Assembly: GCA_903632075.3 (NCBI GenBank)
Contig: CAHIKZ030000955.1
Span: 387,501 to 451,500, forward strand
Source of the DNA: Acanthosepion pharaonis
Taxonomy: Eukaryota > Mollusca > Cephalopoda > Sepiida > Sepiidae
Length of the DNA stretch: 64,000 bases
Direction: 5' to 3'
Positions 44,032-55,250 of the stretch are shown one piece after another. The notes beneath the pieces are model-generated. The model was not told the origin of the DNA, searched no databases, and saw only the letters and a program-made list of their open reading frames with translations. The stretch's first letter is position 1. The number at the start of each line of letters is the position of its first letter. A program made the translations under genes and the position numbers.

Positions 44032-45018
44032 TCACACAGATTCCAAAGAATATGTTTTGTCCTCTGTGTATTCACTTGTATCATTTAAGTTAGAATTAAG
44101 TGAAAATGTTAAGTTATACAGATCACATGAATATGGTTCATCTTCAGTCTGAGTATTCATATGTTCATTTGAAGTGCTGGAAAATGTAGACTCACAAACT
44201 TCCAAGGAAAATGGTTTCTTTTCACTGTGTGTTGCAAAGTGTCTTTTCAAGGCAGCACGACTTGAAAATGAAGAGCCACATACTTTGCAAGAATATGGCT
44301 GCTCTCCAGTGTGTACAAGCATATGCCTTTTTAAGTTAGAACTAAGTGAAAATGCAACACCACACATTTTACAAACATAGGGTTTTTCACCTGTGTGCGT
44401 TCGTATGTGTAACTTCAAAATGGAACTATCAGAAAATGCACATCTGCAAACTTCACATGAATACGGTTTTTCTCCAGTATGTATTTTAAGGTGTCTTTTC
44501 AAAGCAGAACTACTTACAAATGCAGACCCACATAATTCACAAGAATATGGCCTTAGTCCCGTGTGTATCCGCAAGTGTATTTTCAGATCTGAACGTTTCA
44601 AAAATGTACCTTCACAAATATCACAAGAATATGGTTTTTCCCCAGTGTGCATTTGCATGTGTTTTTTCAAATTTGAACTGTCTGAAAATAAAAATCCACA
44701 TACTTCGCAAGAGTACGGTTTTTCTCCTGTGTGTCTCCTCATGTGTGCTTTTAAATTGTATCGTTGTGAAAAAACCGATCCACACATTTCACAAGAGAAT
44801 GGCTTCTCTCCTGTGTGTGTGCGTAAGTGTCTTTTCAATGATGAACTTCTGGAAAATGCAAATCCACAAATTTCACAAGAATAAGGTTTTTCCCCAGTGT
44901 GTATTTGCATGTGCCTTTTCAAAGTTGAACTGTCTGAAAATATGGATCGACACACCTCACAAGAGTATATCTTCCCTCTCATATAGGTTTCCATGTTTGC
45001 GCCTAAAGTTGAATCCAT
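44032..45018 (-). CDS. Poly-C2H2 zinc-finger protein
   Basis: The product is a probable DNA-binding nuclear protein made almost only of C2H2 zinc fingers. I start it at the first ATG (45018, MDSTLGANME), because upstream in frame there is only a TTG and then a TGA at 45060-45058. Counted from this ATG, fingers 1-9 run from about residue 18 to 264, each with C-x2-C-x12-H-x3-H and mostly TGEKPYSC linkers; LKRH or similar ends most helices. Finger 10 has lost its first cysteine and final histidine, and finger 11 its second cysteine and both histidines. Helix positions -1, 2, 3, 6 read D-S-T-R, R-S-S-R, Q-Y-N-A, D-S-N-K, K-S-D-I, S-S-A-R, D-S-I-L, L-S-N-R and S-A-A-R for fingers 1-9. No KRAB, SCAN, BTB or other effector domain is visible. 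Large families of such proteins are known in cephalopods. Target and role are unknown. Antisense open frames of 68-211 codons are shadows. Confidence 0.92.
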   Translation of the reverse strand: MDSTLGANMETYMRGKIYSCEVCRSIFSDSSTLKRHMQIHTGEKPYSCEICGFAFSRSSSLKRHLRTHTGEKPFSCEMCGSVFSQRYNLKAHMRRHTGEKPYSCEVCGFLFSDSSNLKKHMQMHTGEKPYSCDICEGTFLKRSDLKIHLRIHTGLRPYSCELCGSAFVSSSALKRHLKIHTGEKPYSCEVCRCAFSDSSILKLHIRTHTGEKPYVCKMCGVAFSLSSNLKRHMLVHTGEQPYSCKVCGSSFSSRAALKRHFATHSEKKPFSLEVCESTFSSTSNEHMNTQTEDEPYSCDLYNLTFSLNSNLNDTSEYTEDKTYSLESV

Positions 45019-45141
45019 TGAAAATTTTCTGTTTTCCCTTGTTAACAAATTCCCTTTTCAATGCAAATTTGATGAAAATCAGATTCATTTGTCTTTGGTT
45101 TGTTCTAATGAATACATACTCTTTTATTTTTTTACCAGACT
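45019..45141 (-). promoter_or_regulatory. Likely 3' splice site and 5' UTR of the zinc-finger gene
   Basis: On the minus strand a pyrimidine-rich stretch ends in TTTGCTTTACAG, with the AG at 45141-45140. It would start an exon of about 120 untranslated bases before the ATG. This would make the coding region a single exon behind at least one upstream non-coding exon. The stop at 45060-45058 in the same frame agrees with untranslated sequence. The upstream exon and promoter were not found. Confidence 0.5.
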
Positions 45142-45179
45142 GTAAAGCAAAATAAATAGTATTAATGAAAAGGCCAATT

Positions 45180-45995
45180 AATGAATGAACTCAATATAAT
45201 AATAATCCAGCTTACATTTTCAATTAACCATAACATAGAAATAATCTTTTTTTTTTGTAAAAGGGAATCTTAATATATTTTTTAATTAATGTTTTACTTC
45301 AATGTAATGGCTTATGAGGGAGAAAGAAAAGGAATAATGGGAGACAAGGAAATAACCACAACATTTTACATATGTGCATACAAAGAAGAAACAAATCAAC
45401 TTGGCAACAATAAAAAAAAATAAAAAAAAACACAAATTATTTTTTTTTTTTTAACATAATGAGAAAACCAACAGACAATTGCTGATACCTCCTGATGAGT
45501 GTACCAAATGATTACACAAAGGTTTGTCTATGAAAGTCTGGAGTAGAGGTGCTGAATATAACAAATCAAATAAGTGACAAATTTTAAATTTGTGTATATA
45601 TATATATAAGAAAAATTTTTAAAAAATCCATAGTCAGTAATAAATTTATTTCATTAAATATAAGTACATTCATCTCATCATACTGACTACATTTTATGAA
45701 ATGGAATCAAGATATCCCAGACTGATTTCCAAAGATAGAAAACTAAATTGACCTAGAAATGTTTTGGGGGCTTACAATGAAGACAGAGAACAGAAAAAAA
45801 AAAGAGTTAATGTAATGGGTAAGGGAAGGTAAAGAGATAGGAAGGTTAAAGTTCATGGAGGGTGGGGGTTAAAATGGTGTCTATTTACAGTAGCATCATC
45901 ATATCATAATACTAATAATAAAAAATATATATTATTATAAACAAATAAAAGATCAAATTCACAAGTGAATTACCTGCAAAGTAAATGTTTTTAGG
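45180..45995. other. Unassigned AT-rich stretch
   Basis: It lies upstream of the zinc-finger gene and could hold its intron. There is no matched repeat. A short (TA)n is at 45596-45608. Confidence 0.4.
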
Positions 45996-45999
45996 GTAA

Positions 46000-47070
46000 T
46001 TTAAATCTATTTTTATGTCAACATTTAAAAATAATTTCATTTCTTTGGTTCAACAGTTGGTCTGTATTATTGCATCTAATTATTAGGATTTGTTCCTATA
46101 GGCATAGATTGTATTTATTGCAGAAGTTGTTGGGAGTTTGTGATTGACACATGATATCCCATTTTATCTGTTGGGTGAAGCCTCTATCTTTAAGTCTTCA
46201 GAAATGTTTAGAGAGAGCAGTTTTGTGCATTAAGGAAGCATCAGAGAAGGAATGCTTGTGACTGTAGAATCTCTGTTTTCAACTCCCAGCAGAGATATCA
46301 ATATATTTATCATTAATATTTTCTTTTGGAAAGATGGTAGCTTGGTATAAAACATTTTCTGATTTACATATATCTCCAACTAGGCTGTTTTGTTCTACAA
46401 TTGCTATCTGGTATGTTGCTGTCATAAAATGATTTTAATGTGAGTCAATAATATGTTGTTTGTGCAGGAATAACTAATTTTTAAAGTTTTCCTATTAAAA
46501 TTTTTTGTGGTGGGTTGTTGTGATGAAAATGTTTGATTAAAATCAGATAATATCTGCCAATATTTACATTAGATGGTTTACAGAAAGTGGGGGTTAAATC
46601 ATATTATTTTTCCTTTTCTGTTTTTGGGTCCATTAGTTTTATTCCTGGTAAATTAATTTTTGTTGGAAGTTGGACTTCATTATAAGTTATGTTATTCTCA
46701 TTGAAGATTTTTTTTGTTAGAAGATAATCTATTAATTCTAGTATTTACAGTTAGGAATTTGTCTAATTATTGAATTTGGATGATTGGAGTTGACATTGTT
46801 TTTATGAAATGGCTTAAATGTGTTGTTAGAAAGGTTGAAAGTGATATCTAAGAAATTAACTATTTTAAGGTTAGATGAGATTTCAATTTTAAAACCAAGG
46901 AATTTGAAAGCCCTTATAATTTTCTATATGCTAGAAGATAGTCCATCTCTGTAAAGACCAACCTGTTTAGGATCAATATTCCTACTAATATATAGATGCC
47001 CACAAAATCAGCTCTTTTCACGGAGTCAAAAGTGCCCATATGAATGTCAAAAATTATCATTGTGACTTTT
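46000..47070 (-). pseudogene. Penelope-like element relic with GIY-YIG end
   Basis: Minus-strand order: VGLYRDGLSSS at about 46930-46962 (matching the YRDDGLA-type palm motif, one residue short), then GFKIEISSNLKIVNFLDITF and LSNNTFKPF, NVNSNHPN, all conserved blocks of a reverse-transcriptase lineage with a C-terminal GIY-YIG nuclease. About 600 bp further on, DKYIDISAG followed by RFYSHKHSFSDAS stands where the GIY-YIG domain's YIG-like motif and its following helix are expected, and LSKHF.RLKDRGF with IKWDI continues it. Stops and frame changes are common, so it is inactive. Penelope assignment follows from the RT plus GIY-YIG combination. Confidence 0.7.
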
Positions 47071-47229
47071 AATCCAAGTGGAATTATTATTTATCAATAA
47101 TGTTTTTTTTTCTAGAAGCTAGGATAACTCCAAATTCATCATCCATAATAGCTTTTAGCAAAATTTTAACAAGAGATCTTTAGAAATGGAGGGGTAAAGT
47201 CTAACCTATATGATGGAAATTTGAGTTTA

Positions 47230-48470
47230 ACTTACTTAGCTACTATATTTCCATAATATTCACTGAAGAAGACATAACCTTTGCATCATACTTTAGGAGG
47301 TATGAGGACTTATATACGTCTGATTGTACGAATTGGACTGACTCAAAAACTGAGGAAACTTGGCACATCTGAGCACACAAAATTTGTTAACTACATTCTG
47401 CCCTGTAAGACTAGTGAATTGACAGTCACCAAAGCAGTGGAATTACTAATGGAGCTCTTCAGCCCAAAGACCTCTCTTTTTCATAAGAGATGGAAATGTC
47501 TTAATCTAACTAGGAAAAATGGGAAGACTACACCACTTTTGCATCAATTGTAAACAAGCACTGCAATGATCTTAGACTGGCAAAGCTAAGTGTGAATAAC
47601 TTCAAATGCTTGATTGTGCAAGGACTAGTTTCAACAAAAGATGCAGAAATTAGGTGAAGAATACGAAACAAATTGGAGAATGAGCCAAATATAACTCTAC
47701 AGCAGATCGCTGAAGAATGTCAGATGTATGTCAGTTTAAAGCAGGATTCTAAAAATATCAAAGAATCTGGTATTGCTCATGTCAAAAAAGTATGCTACAA
47801 ACAGAAACAAACAAAGTCTCCTAAAACTGAAACAAAGAAAAAAACAAATAAGTTGCCCCCTAACCCATGCTACGGATGTGGGGCCCTACATTGGTACAAA
47901 AATTGTATGTTCCGGAATAAAAAATGTTACATTTGTAACTGAGTCGGACACAAAAGTTTGCATTGCCGATCTAAAAATAAAACCAATAGCTGCATAAAAA
48001 AAATACAAGGTCGGATGAACAAGATGGTGCTAATATCAGGAAAGTTATGCATGTAAAAATGTTAAACAAAAGTGTGGAATTTTAACTAGATTCGGGTTCT
48101 GATTTAACTATAATAAACTTGCAAACATGGAAAAGATCGGGTAAGCCAACCATGATAAAATCTAGCAAGATCAGTAATAGGAGAAAAATTAAATTTGAGG
48201 GAAAATTGATTACAAATATAACGTTCAACGGAAAGACTCTGAAATTAAAATTGTTCGTACTGAAAAATACTAACAACCTCTTTGGCACTGATTAGATGAC
48301 ACAATTCCAGCTTTGGGACTTGCCTATAAATTCATACTGCCAAAAAACTAAACTACAAGACAGCGTTCAGCTAGTGTTCAAATAGAAGCGAAATGTGCAT
48401 TTTGCCTTGTTAGAACAAATTAACATGGAACTTTCAACAGTAGTAAGAACTGGAGATCTATCGAAGATAG
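47230..48470 (+). pseudogene. Ty3/Gypsy-like gag and protease remnant
   Basis: The plus strand keeps, in order and in changing frames: a capsid-like stretch (47281-47553) with YILPCKTSELT and LFHKRWKCLNL; a second piece (47673-47942) with ITLQQIAEECQ; a zinc knuckle pair, CYGCGALHWYKNC (one residue short of CX2CX4HX4C) and CYIC...GHKSLHC with a stop inside; and an aspartic protease start LDSGSDLTII at about 48086-48115 followed by NNLFGTD and QLWDLPINSYC. Stops and frameshifts make it non-functional. Reverse transcriptase, RNase H and integrase are not recognised, so the middle of pol is deleted. Confidence 0.82.
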
Positions 48471-48479
48471 AAACAAAGA

Positions 48480-48990
48480 ACAGTTAATCTAAAAAGGTTA
48501 AAAGAATTAGCTGCTAAGAAAGTGAAACTGAAGAAATTAGCAAAGGTAAAGATGAAAGTGCTTCATGTTGACAAGATAAAAAAGTGGAAAGTTCTTGTTA
48601 TAGGCAAAGTAGCCAAAGCAAAGATACTGGCTCAAGGAACACAGGACTATCACTAAACAGAGCAAGAAAGTTGCATCAGTTTCAGCAAACTCTGATCAGA
48701 AAAACGTTGTGTTAGACTTAAAAAAAAAACTGGACCAGTGAAAGAGAGTAAGCGTTTTGTGTAAAAGGTTTTAGTTTCTGGAGAAAACAGCAGCAAAGGT
48801 AGCATAAAACCATACTGAAAATAAAAAGAGACCACAACATTGAACTTGGCAAAACAGGTCAGCCAAGTTTTAAATTCCGAGCCAGATGTAAAAAGAAAAT
48901 GCTTGTTTTTTTTTTTTTACAAGTCAGGCAGAGGAAAACCACTAAAAAGTTGGTAAACTTTCTTTTATACAGGTACATGTGGAAAAAGAA
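48480..48990 (+). other. Lysine-rich reading frames inside the Gypsy-like remnant
   Basis: Between the protease and the 3' LTR the plus strand reads lysine-rich pieces such as LKELAAKKVKLKKLAKVKMK (about 48490-48560) and, in another frame, KKVASVSANSDQKNVVLDL (about 48666-48725). A KFRARCKKK piece near 48870 could be the very end of pol. I do not recognise the lysine-rich part; it could be a diverged integrase tail, captured sequence or chance in A-rich DNA. Confidence 0.35.
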
Positions 48991-49031
48991 CAAAAAATTA
49001 TTTCGTCAGACTCCTGCAGAGTTAAGATTTT

Positions 49032-49244
49032 AGGAGGGGGGGGGGTAAACCCTCCTACAGTAGAATGAACTCTTCCTCCTCTCATAAATACAAACTGCAA
49101 GAGTCGGATAGGGGGAGTGAAGTAGTAGACGCAGTGCTAATCTACTTATTACTAACACTATTGTTTTGTATATATCTTCAATATACTTTTTCAACCTACC
49201 TTTGTCTTCCATGTCTTTCTTTCTGGCCCTAACAGGCCACAACA
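49032..49244 (+). mobile_element. Polypurine tract and candidate 3' LTR
   Basis: AGGAGGGGGGGGGG (49032-49045) has the form of a polypurine tract. It is followed by about 199 bp ending in CCACAACA (49244), less AT-rich than the surroundings, with a TATATATC-like element. Position after pol remnants fits a 3' LTR. The LTR start is not a clean TG, and the 5' LTR was not found. Confidence 0.55.
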
Positions 49245-49539
49245 ATTATAATTTAAATTTTCCCCTACTCTAATATCTCCCCAACTCTCTTTTCATTAAT
49301 CCCTTACATCTTTTTATCTATATAAAGTTATTTTTAAACCCCTTTTTATTCCTCTTTTAATTTTAAATTAAGATTTGATTCTTCATATAACCCCAAATTA
49401 ATGTCATATGGTTAATATTCAGGTTTGATTTTATAAAACTTCTTCCCTTTAAAACAAATACCACCCAACCTCCAATGACCTGTCTTTTGTCTGACTGAAA
49501 CAAATTCATAAAAATAAAAAAAGGTTATATTTAGAAATT
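49245..49539. other. Unassigned AT-rich stretch
   Basis: No features are recognised. Confidence 0.4.
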
Positions 49540-49995
49540 AACAGATCACAGAAAATCATTCCAAAAACTAAAATGATTAAGAATCAGGAAAATTTCATTG
49601 GACACAAAGTGCTCAACTCTTATGTAATATCAATCAATATGGCAGTAAATGTTGGACAATTTCCTCACAAACGAAGTGGAATCTTAAAGCAACAGAGGTG
49701 TAGTTATATAGAAGCATGCTGAGCATATGAACCACAAGGAAGTTTTAAGAAAAATGGGAATTAAAAATCATTTTTGCTTAGGGTCAGAAAAAGGCAGGTT
49801 AAATTTCTAGGACACATGATGAGAAAAGGGGGCTTGGAGAATTAGACATGCACAGGGCAAAAGGGGAAACAGCAAGCAAGCAAGCAACTTAACAAGTTTA
49901 TGTAAATGGATGGCAGAATATTGCTTAGGGGCACAAAGGATAGAAAGTTGTGAAGGACCATAACCACCCACATCCTGGCACATAAAAAAAATTAG
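49540..49995 (+). pseudogene. LINE ORF2 C-terminal relic (third lineage)
   Basis: The plus strand reads RVRKRQVKFLGHMMRKGGLE at about 49780-49842, the conserved IRKRQ..FFGHVMRR..LE block near the end of many LINE ORF2 proteins, preceded by a diverged region where YGCECWT-like sequence is expected (YGSKCWTIS at about 49637-49663) and followed by MDGRIL and ITTHIL. A related end fragment is at 6600-6800. Confidence 0.75.
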
Positions 49996-50149
49996 GCTAT
50001 GACTGTGGAACAGTCACCTTTAATTTCAGAGTCAGTTCTAGTGTTTTCTTATAAATTATACAAACCAAAAATGTTTATACACTATTTCTAAAAATTTTAT
50101 TTGTATAAGAAAAAATTTCAAAGTAAATTATGTACAAGAAGGGTACTGA

Positions 50150-53100
50150 ATAATTTTGGGACTTGATCTACTTCCAAAAATCAGCATTCGGATATTTAGT
50201 CAATATAGTAAAACGGTGATTTTGGGTAGAGGACTGAGGTGAGAACTTTTCAACATTCATCGGAAAATGTTAAATTTTTTTTCTGAATTATTCAAAATTA
50301 AATACCTCCACAGATTTGTGATACTTAAGATTTAAAATGAATTTTTACAAATGAAAAATCTATCTTGAAGCTTCTGTTTTAGCTTTAATTTCAATCTTAT
50401 AGATTAAATTTAATATTTCCAATAAGCAAAATACTTTGCTGTATTTCAAAACTAATTTAAATTGACTGGAAGGAGTTTTCAGTTTGTAATTGCTGAAAAT
50501 GTTGATTTTTAGTACCATTTTTAGCCATCTTCAATTGGAATGGAATTCATTTCCAAAAATAAAATATACTTTTCAGAAATGTTGCTTTAAGTTTAAAATA
50601 TCACAGAAATGCATTTTTTTAACATGGTGGTAGCTGTTTATTTAAGGTGTTGACAGCTTGAATGACAGATGGAAGTTTATCTGTTTTTCTAGGGTGGATA
50701 TATATATATATATATATATAAAATAATTATGGAATATAACAAGTGTCTTTTTTATATAATTTTTAAGTACTCAGTAATTTAAAAAATTTAGAAAAATATT
50801 CTGTGTAATCTAATGCTTTATTGAATTTTAGATACTTTGGCTTTAAATTTATAGTTATTGTTCTTATTTTCTGGTAATGTCATGTATGAACATCTGTATC
50901 TACAAAAATAAAAAAAAATTTCTAAATTCTTTTTAAAATATTGGTGTTTGATGTATTGTAGTAAGCTTTTCCATTTATAATTAGTAAATATAGTTTTTTT
51001 TACTTAGTAACAATATCACCTAAAAGGCACAAAGTAATGCAGAAGTTTTAAAAGATTTAAAACTTTATAAATTATTCTAATTAGAATTTAAAAAAAAAAA
51101 ATATCTGTGTAAAAATTCATTATTCATAAGACACTAGTGTCTATAATATATCTTATTCATTAATGAAATGTCTTAGTTTTATTTTAATTTACAAAATTTG
51201 TTTTCATTTTTTTAAAAATTTTAATTAGAATAATTTATAAGGTTTTTAAATCTTTTAAAATTCAGTTTCAGTGGTGTAATGGTTAGGGAATATTGTTATT
51301 AAGTAAAAACTATATTTACTAATCATAAAGCTTATTTAAGGTCGTCCAGTATTTTAAAAGAATTTTGGATTTTTTTCTATGTGTATAAAAGTGCCGATTT
51401 TTGTAGACAGTTGTTCATACATGGCGTTATCAGAAAATAAGAGCAATAACTATAGTAAATTTAAAGCCAAAGTATCTAAAATCCAATAAAACATTAGATT
51501 TTTTTAAGATTACTGAATACTTAGAAATTAAAAGGTGCTAATGTAGGTATCTCCACTTTTTTGCGGAAAACAGCATAGCATAATGAAAAAGGCCACAAAT
51601 TTAATAAAAATAAAGGTTTATCATTTTTCCAAGATTTTTTTTTTAAATTTTAATTATAATAATTTAGAATTGTGTAAAATTCTGTATTGGGCTATTTCCT
51701 GGATGTGATATAGTAATTAAGTGGAAATGAAATTTACAAATTCCAAAATTGAAAAGATTAATAAATGTTGTTACACTATTCTATTTTTAAATTAATTTTT
51801 TACTTTTTATTTTTTACTTAATTTGTTCCCTTTTTTCATCTATGAAAAGCTAAATGTGACATTATTATGAAAAGGTCACATGATCTAGGAGTTTTGTCTC
51901 TTTACAGAGTAATTAATTTAAGAAAATTTTATAGTATTTTAATTTTTTTTTTATTTTTACATAAAGCATCTTTTAAAGGTAAATAAAAGTCAATAAATTA
52001 TTAAATAATTGCGGAAAATATTTAAAAAAACCAATAAAAATAAAAAAAATGCGTTCACTTAGATTTTGCAAATTTATGTCAATTCTAGTCAGCCTTACTA
52101 GCTGTCATTGCTTCATCTATCATTGCCTCAAATAAAAACAGGACCAATCATTAAAAAATGGTTGTATATTACTTTTTTATATTTATTTCAAATCAGATCA
52201 ATTTAACTTGAAATTTTCTAATTTCACTCAAATAACATGTCATTTTAAAATCGATAAATTTGTTTTGTTTACAAATTTTTTTAAATTAAGAAAATTTTAA
52301 GAAATTGAAATTAAATTTAACATCCCAATCTGAAATAAACCAGAATATTTTACTTACTGGAAATAATAAATTTAATCATTCACCTTTCAATTAAACTAAA
52401 GCTAAAAAGAAATCTTTAAGAATGCTTTTTCATTTGTAAATATTTATTTTAGAACTTGTATCGAAAATTTATGCCGAAAAAGTGGAGGTACCTCGTTATA
52501 TTCTTCAATTATTATTATTTTTTTTTTTTTTTTTTACAGATATCCCCCCTCGTAAAACATTCCATAGATCAACAAGATGTCAATTAACAACTTAAATAAA
52601 CATCTACCGACATGTTAAAAAATCTATTTCTCTGACATTTTTAAACTTAAAATAAGTAATATGTTACAAATCAGATGGCTCAAAATGGCGCTAAAAAATA
52701 CAAAAATTTCAAAACGAAAACTTCTTCCAGTTATTTTGAAATAGAGCAAAGTATTTTGTTTGCTTATTGGAAATATTAATTTTTTTTAATCTATTAGCTT
52801 GAAGTTTAAAGTAAAATAAAAACTTCAAGAAAGATTTTTCATTTTTAAAAATTCATTTTAAGCTTCAGATATCGCGAATTAGTAGAGATACCTACAACTA
52901 AAAAAAAACAATTTTAACATTAAAACAATTTTAACATTAATTGGCACAAAATTTAATTTCGCGAAATTTAAATTTAAGTACATGGGGGATAACAAATGTA
53001 AATATATTTATTTTTACCAAATTTTTCTAAAAAAAAAAAAAGCCCTGAAAGTTTCATTAAAATAGGATAATTATTTGAATTTTGCAAGATTTTCCAATGT

Positions 53101-53240
53101 ATTTGTTTTTCACCGTAAAAAAGACGCTAGAATTTCCTAAGATTTTTTGCTGAGAAAACTTTATACTTTGTTTTTATTTTGGGGTATATTTTTTCACTGT
53201 GGTATGCTAATTTTTTAGCAAATCACTGGCGGTACCTAAT
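50150..53240. repeat. Very AT-rich domain of nested inverted repeats
   Basis: Several related units occur in both orientations. 50310-50545 matches the reverse complement of 52675-52900 (shared ATATTTCCAATAAGCAAA, ACTTTGCT.TATTTCAAAA, AAATGAATTTTTA) and, less closely, of 52330-52500. Unit borders carry GGTA(C/T)CTCCACTTTTT-type sequence at 51545, 52476-52496 (inverted), 52880-52893 (inverted) and a relic at 50312. No coding potential is seen. Confidence 0.7.
50760..51535. repeat. Giant palindrome
   Basis: Two arms of about 370 bp face each other around the perfect core AGACACTAGTGTCT (51129-51142). Paired blocks include TTTTAGATACTTTGGCTTTA (left, about 50826-50845) with its reverse complement near 51470, and AATTAGTAAATATAG with its partner near 51310-51325. 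The loop is essentially absent. Confidence 0.85.
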
Positions 53241-53244
53241 AAAA

Positions 53245-55250
53245 TGGTCGAAAAACAAATTCAGGAAATTAAAATTGCATGAGTTTTAGCGTCATTAATG
53301 TCGTCAGCGCAAACTTCTCACAACGTTGGCTGCAATATGCATAAAAGCAAATAGGGACAGTAGGGTTAAGTTCCGAGGGCAGGAGGAATTAGGCAAGAAA
53401 CATATGTCTGCAAGCTTAGAACACGACTGGATCAACATGTCGAGATTGTGGTAGCAATCAATAAGCTTTGATAACTAATTAGCGGAAAGAAAACATGGGC
53501 TTATCACCAGTTTTATGCGTCAGGATTGAAAAAAAAAATCAATGACAGTCAATATAAATGAATTTACATTACTGTTCTCAGTAAAATTTGCCATGAATCT
53601 CCGTTCAGTGTTTCTTTTACTTTTGTGTATGTTCGTGTTTATTACTGTGTAGCTCCTCTCTTGTTCTGAAGAATTTTACGTTGCTTAGCTTATCGTAACA
53701 ATACGTTTTACTAGACAGAGGGCCAATAAAACTGAGTAATTAAAAAAAAAATACTGTTTAGTAAAAGTGGAATATGCACAGATAAAAATGAATATTTTTT
53801 TTTTACTTACCTTCAAATTAGGAATTAATTAACAGAAAAACAAAAGTAGAAAAATTAAACGATAAAAAATGATAATGCGTCTTTGTTGTAAAGTTTTCAA
53901 GTTCTTTCTGAATTTGATTTGCTTTTTTCTTAATGTACCCAATTTCTGAATTCTCTCCTCATTTCATAAAAATAATGTTAAAGAATACAAATAGCACGAA
54001 AAAAAATAATTAAAAAAACATCAAATTATCTTAAGAGAATCTTTTCTGCTGATAAGAGAATTGATAGGAAATCGGTGTTGTACAAAAATGTGTAACCGCT
54101 GAAAGAAATGATAAGTTATAACTTCGGCTTAAAGAAAAAAATCGGAGAAATATATTTTTTATTTAATAGGTAATATTTTTAATGTAAAATAAAAAAAAGT
54201 AACATTTAATTTATAATTTTGTTCTATCTGCCTAGTATTGCAAACATTTCTTCAGGTTTGAGGTTTTATTTAATACATTACAAAACAAAAATACATAAAC
54301 ATAAAAGCACACTAGTGATTTTTAATTTTAATTTGTCGCCTTTCTTTACATTATTTTTAATTTTAATTAATTTTACAAATTCTTTCGAACAGATTTTTGT
54401 AAGTTAAAATAAAAAAAAAATTCTACGAATCCGAACTTTTTATTTTGATTCATTGAATCTGGATTCTGGAATTATACAGAAAATTTTATTTTTGTTTTTG
54501 TGGAATACATTTTGTTTTGTCTTTTCTTGACTATTTTTTCTCAAATTTCGTTTTAAAACGCATCCATTTGGTAGTTTTTTAAAAAAAAACTTTAAACTTA
54601 TACCAACTAGACAACAATTTGGTGAGGAAACACTACAAAGGAAAAACTTTAAAAAATGAATAAAACGAATGCTTGAAAAAAGAAAATTACATCTTTATTT
54701 ACGACTTTTTGTTTAGTGACAAATACTGAGTAATGAAAATAAAAATTAAAAACAACGTTCAAATAAGCGACACAGATTATTTTGCATTCGTATCTCTAGC
54801 TTCTGTCCAAAAATGAAATTTGGAAAAGCTAGCGATTGTTTGACTTTATGCACGTTGTTGATCGACTGTCTTTACGCTGGGGGATTGAATTAAAATACTA
54901 AGTATATAAGTATCTCCTGACTCTCTGATACGACTAGAGATTATCACAGATCAATGGAAGATGGGAACCACTATTTCCGGCCAAACTGCAAAGAGGGGAC
55001 ATCTTTATACTCGACACTGCATAAACCGGAAGTGCCTTATTTGCGGGCATCTACATCAATATTTTATTTCGAGAAGAAAAAAGAATGAAATAACATGGCA
55101 GAGAAATTGCGTTCAATTTTAGCTTTGTATTTATTTATGTTCTTTGGCAAAGACACGAGGAGGATGAATAAATGATACATTTGACCTTGAAAAAAAGTTA
55201 ACGGTAAAAAAAAAGAATTCATTAATTCGGTAATTTAAAAGAATTAAAAA
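53245..55250. promoter_or_regulatory. Relatively CpG-rich, repeat-poor block; promoter candidate
   Basis: CpG sites are clearly more frequent here than in the rest of the window, in two clusters (53270-53720 and 54700-55240), and no SINE or LINE piece was found. The second cluster has ACCGGAAGT (55025-55033, an ETS-type motif), a second GCCGGAAAT on the other strand near 54979, and AACATGGCAG (55092-55101, close to the YY1 consensus), the mix seen in TATA-less promoters of broadly expressed animal genes. A small open frame (ATG at 55095, 26 codons, MAEKLRSILA...) starts in the YY1-like motif in good context. No downstream exon was identified, so the gene served, if any, is unknown. Confidence 0.4.

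Noticed and set aside
44174..45155. Long plus-strand open frames (68, 163 and 211 codons) across the zinc-finger gene
   Set aside because: They are antisense shadows of the finger repeats; their periodic cysteine and serine pattern mirrors the minus-strand gene.
51265..51290. Another tRNA-SINE start (GTGGTGTAATGGTTAG)
   Set aside because: Only about 16 bases match, the rest belongs to the right arm of the palindrome, and its left-arm partner is diverged at this place; the match is probably chance.
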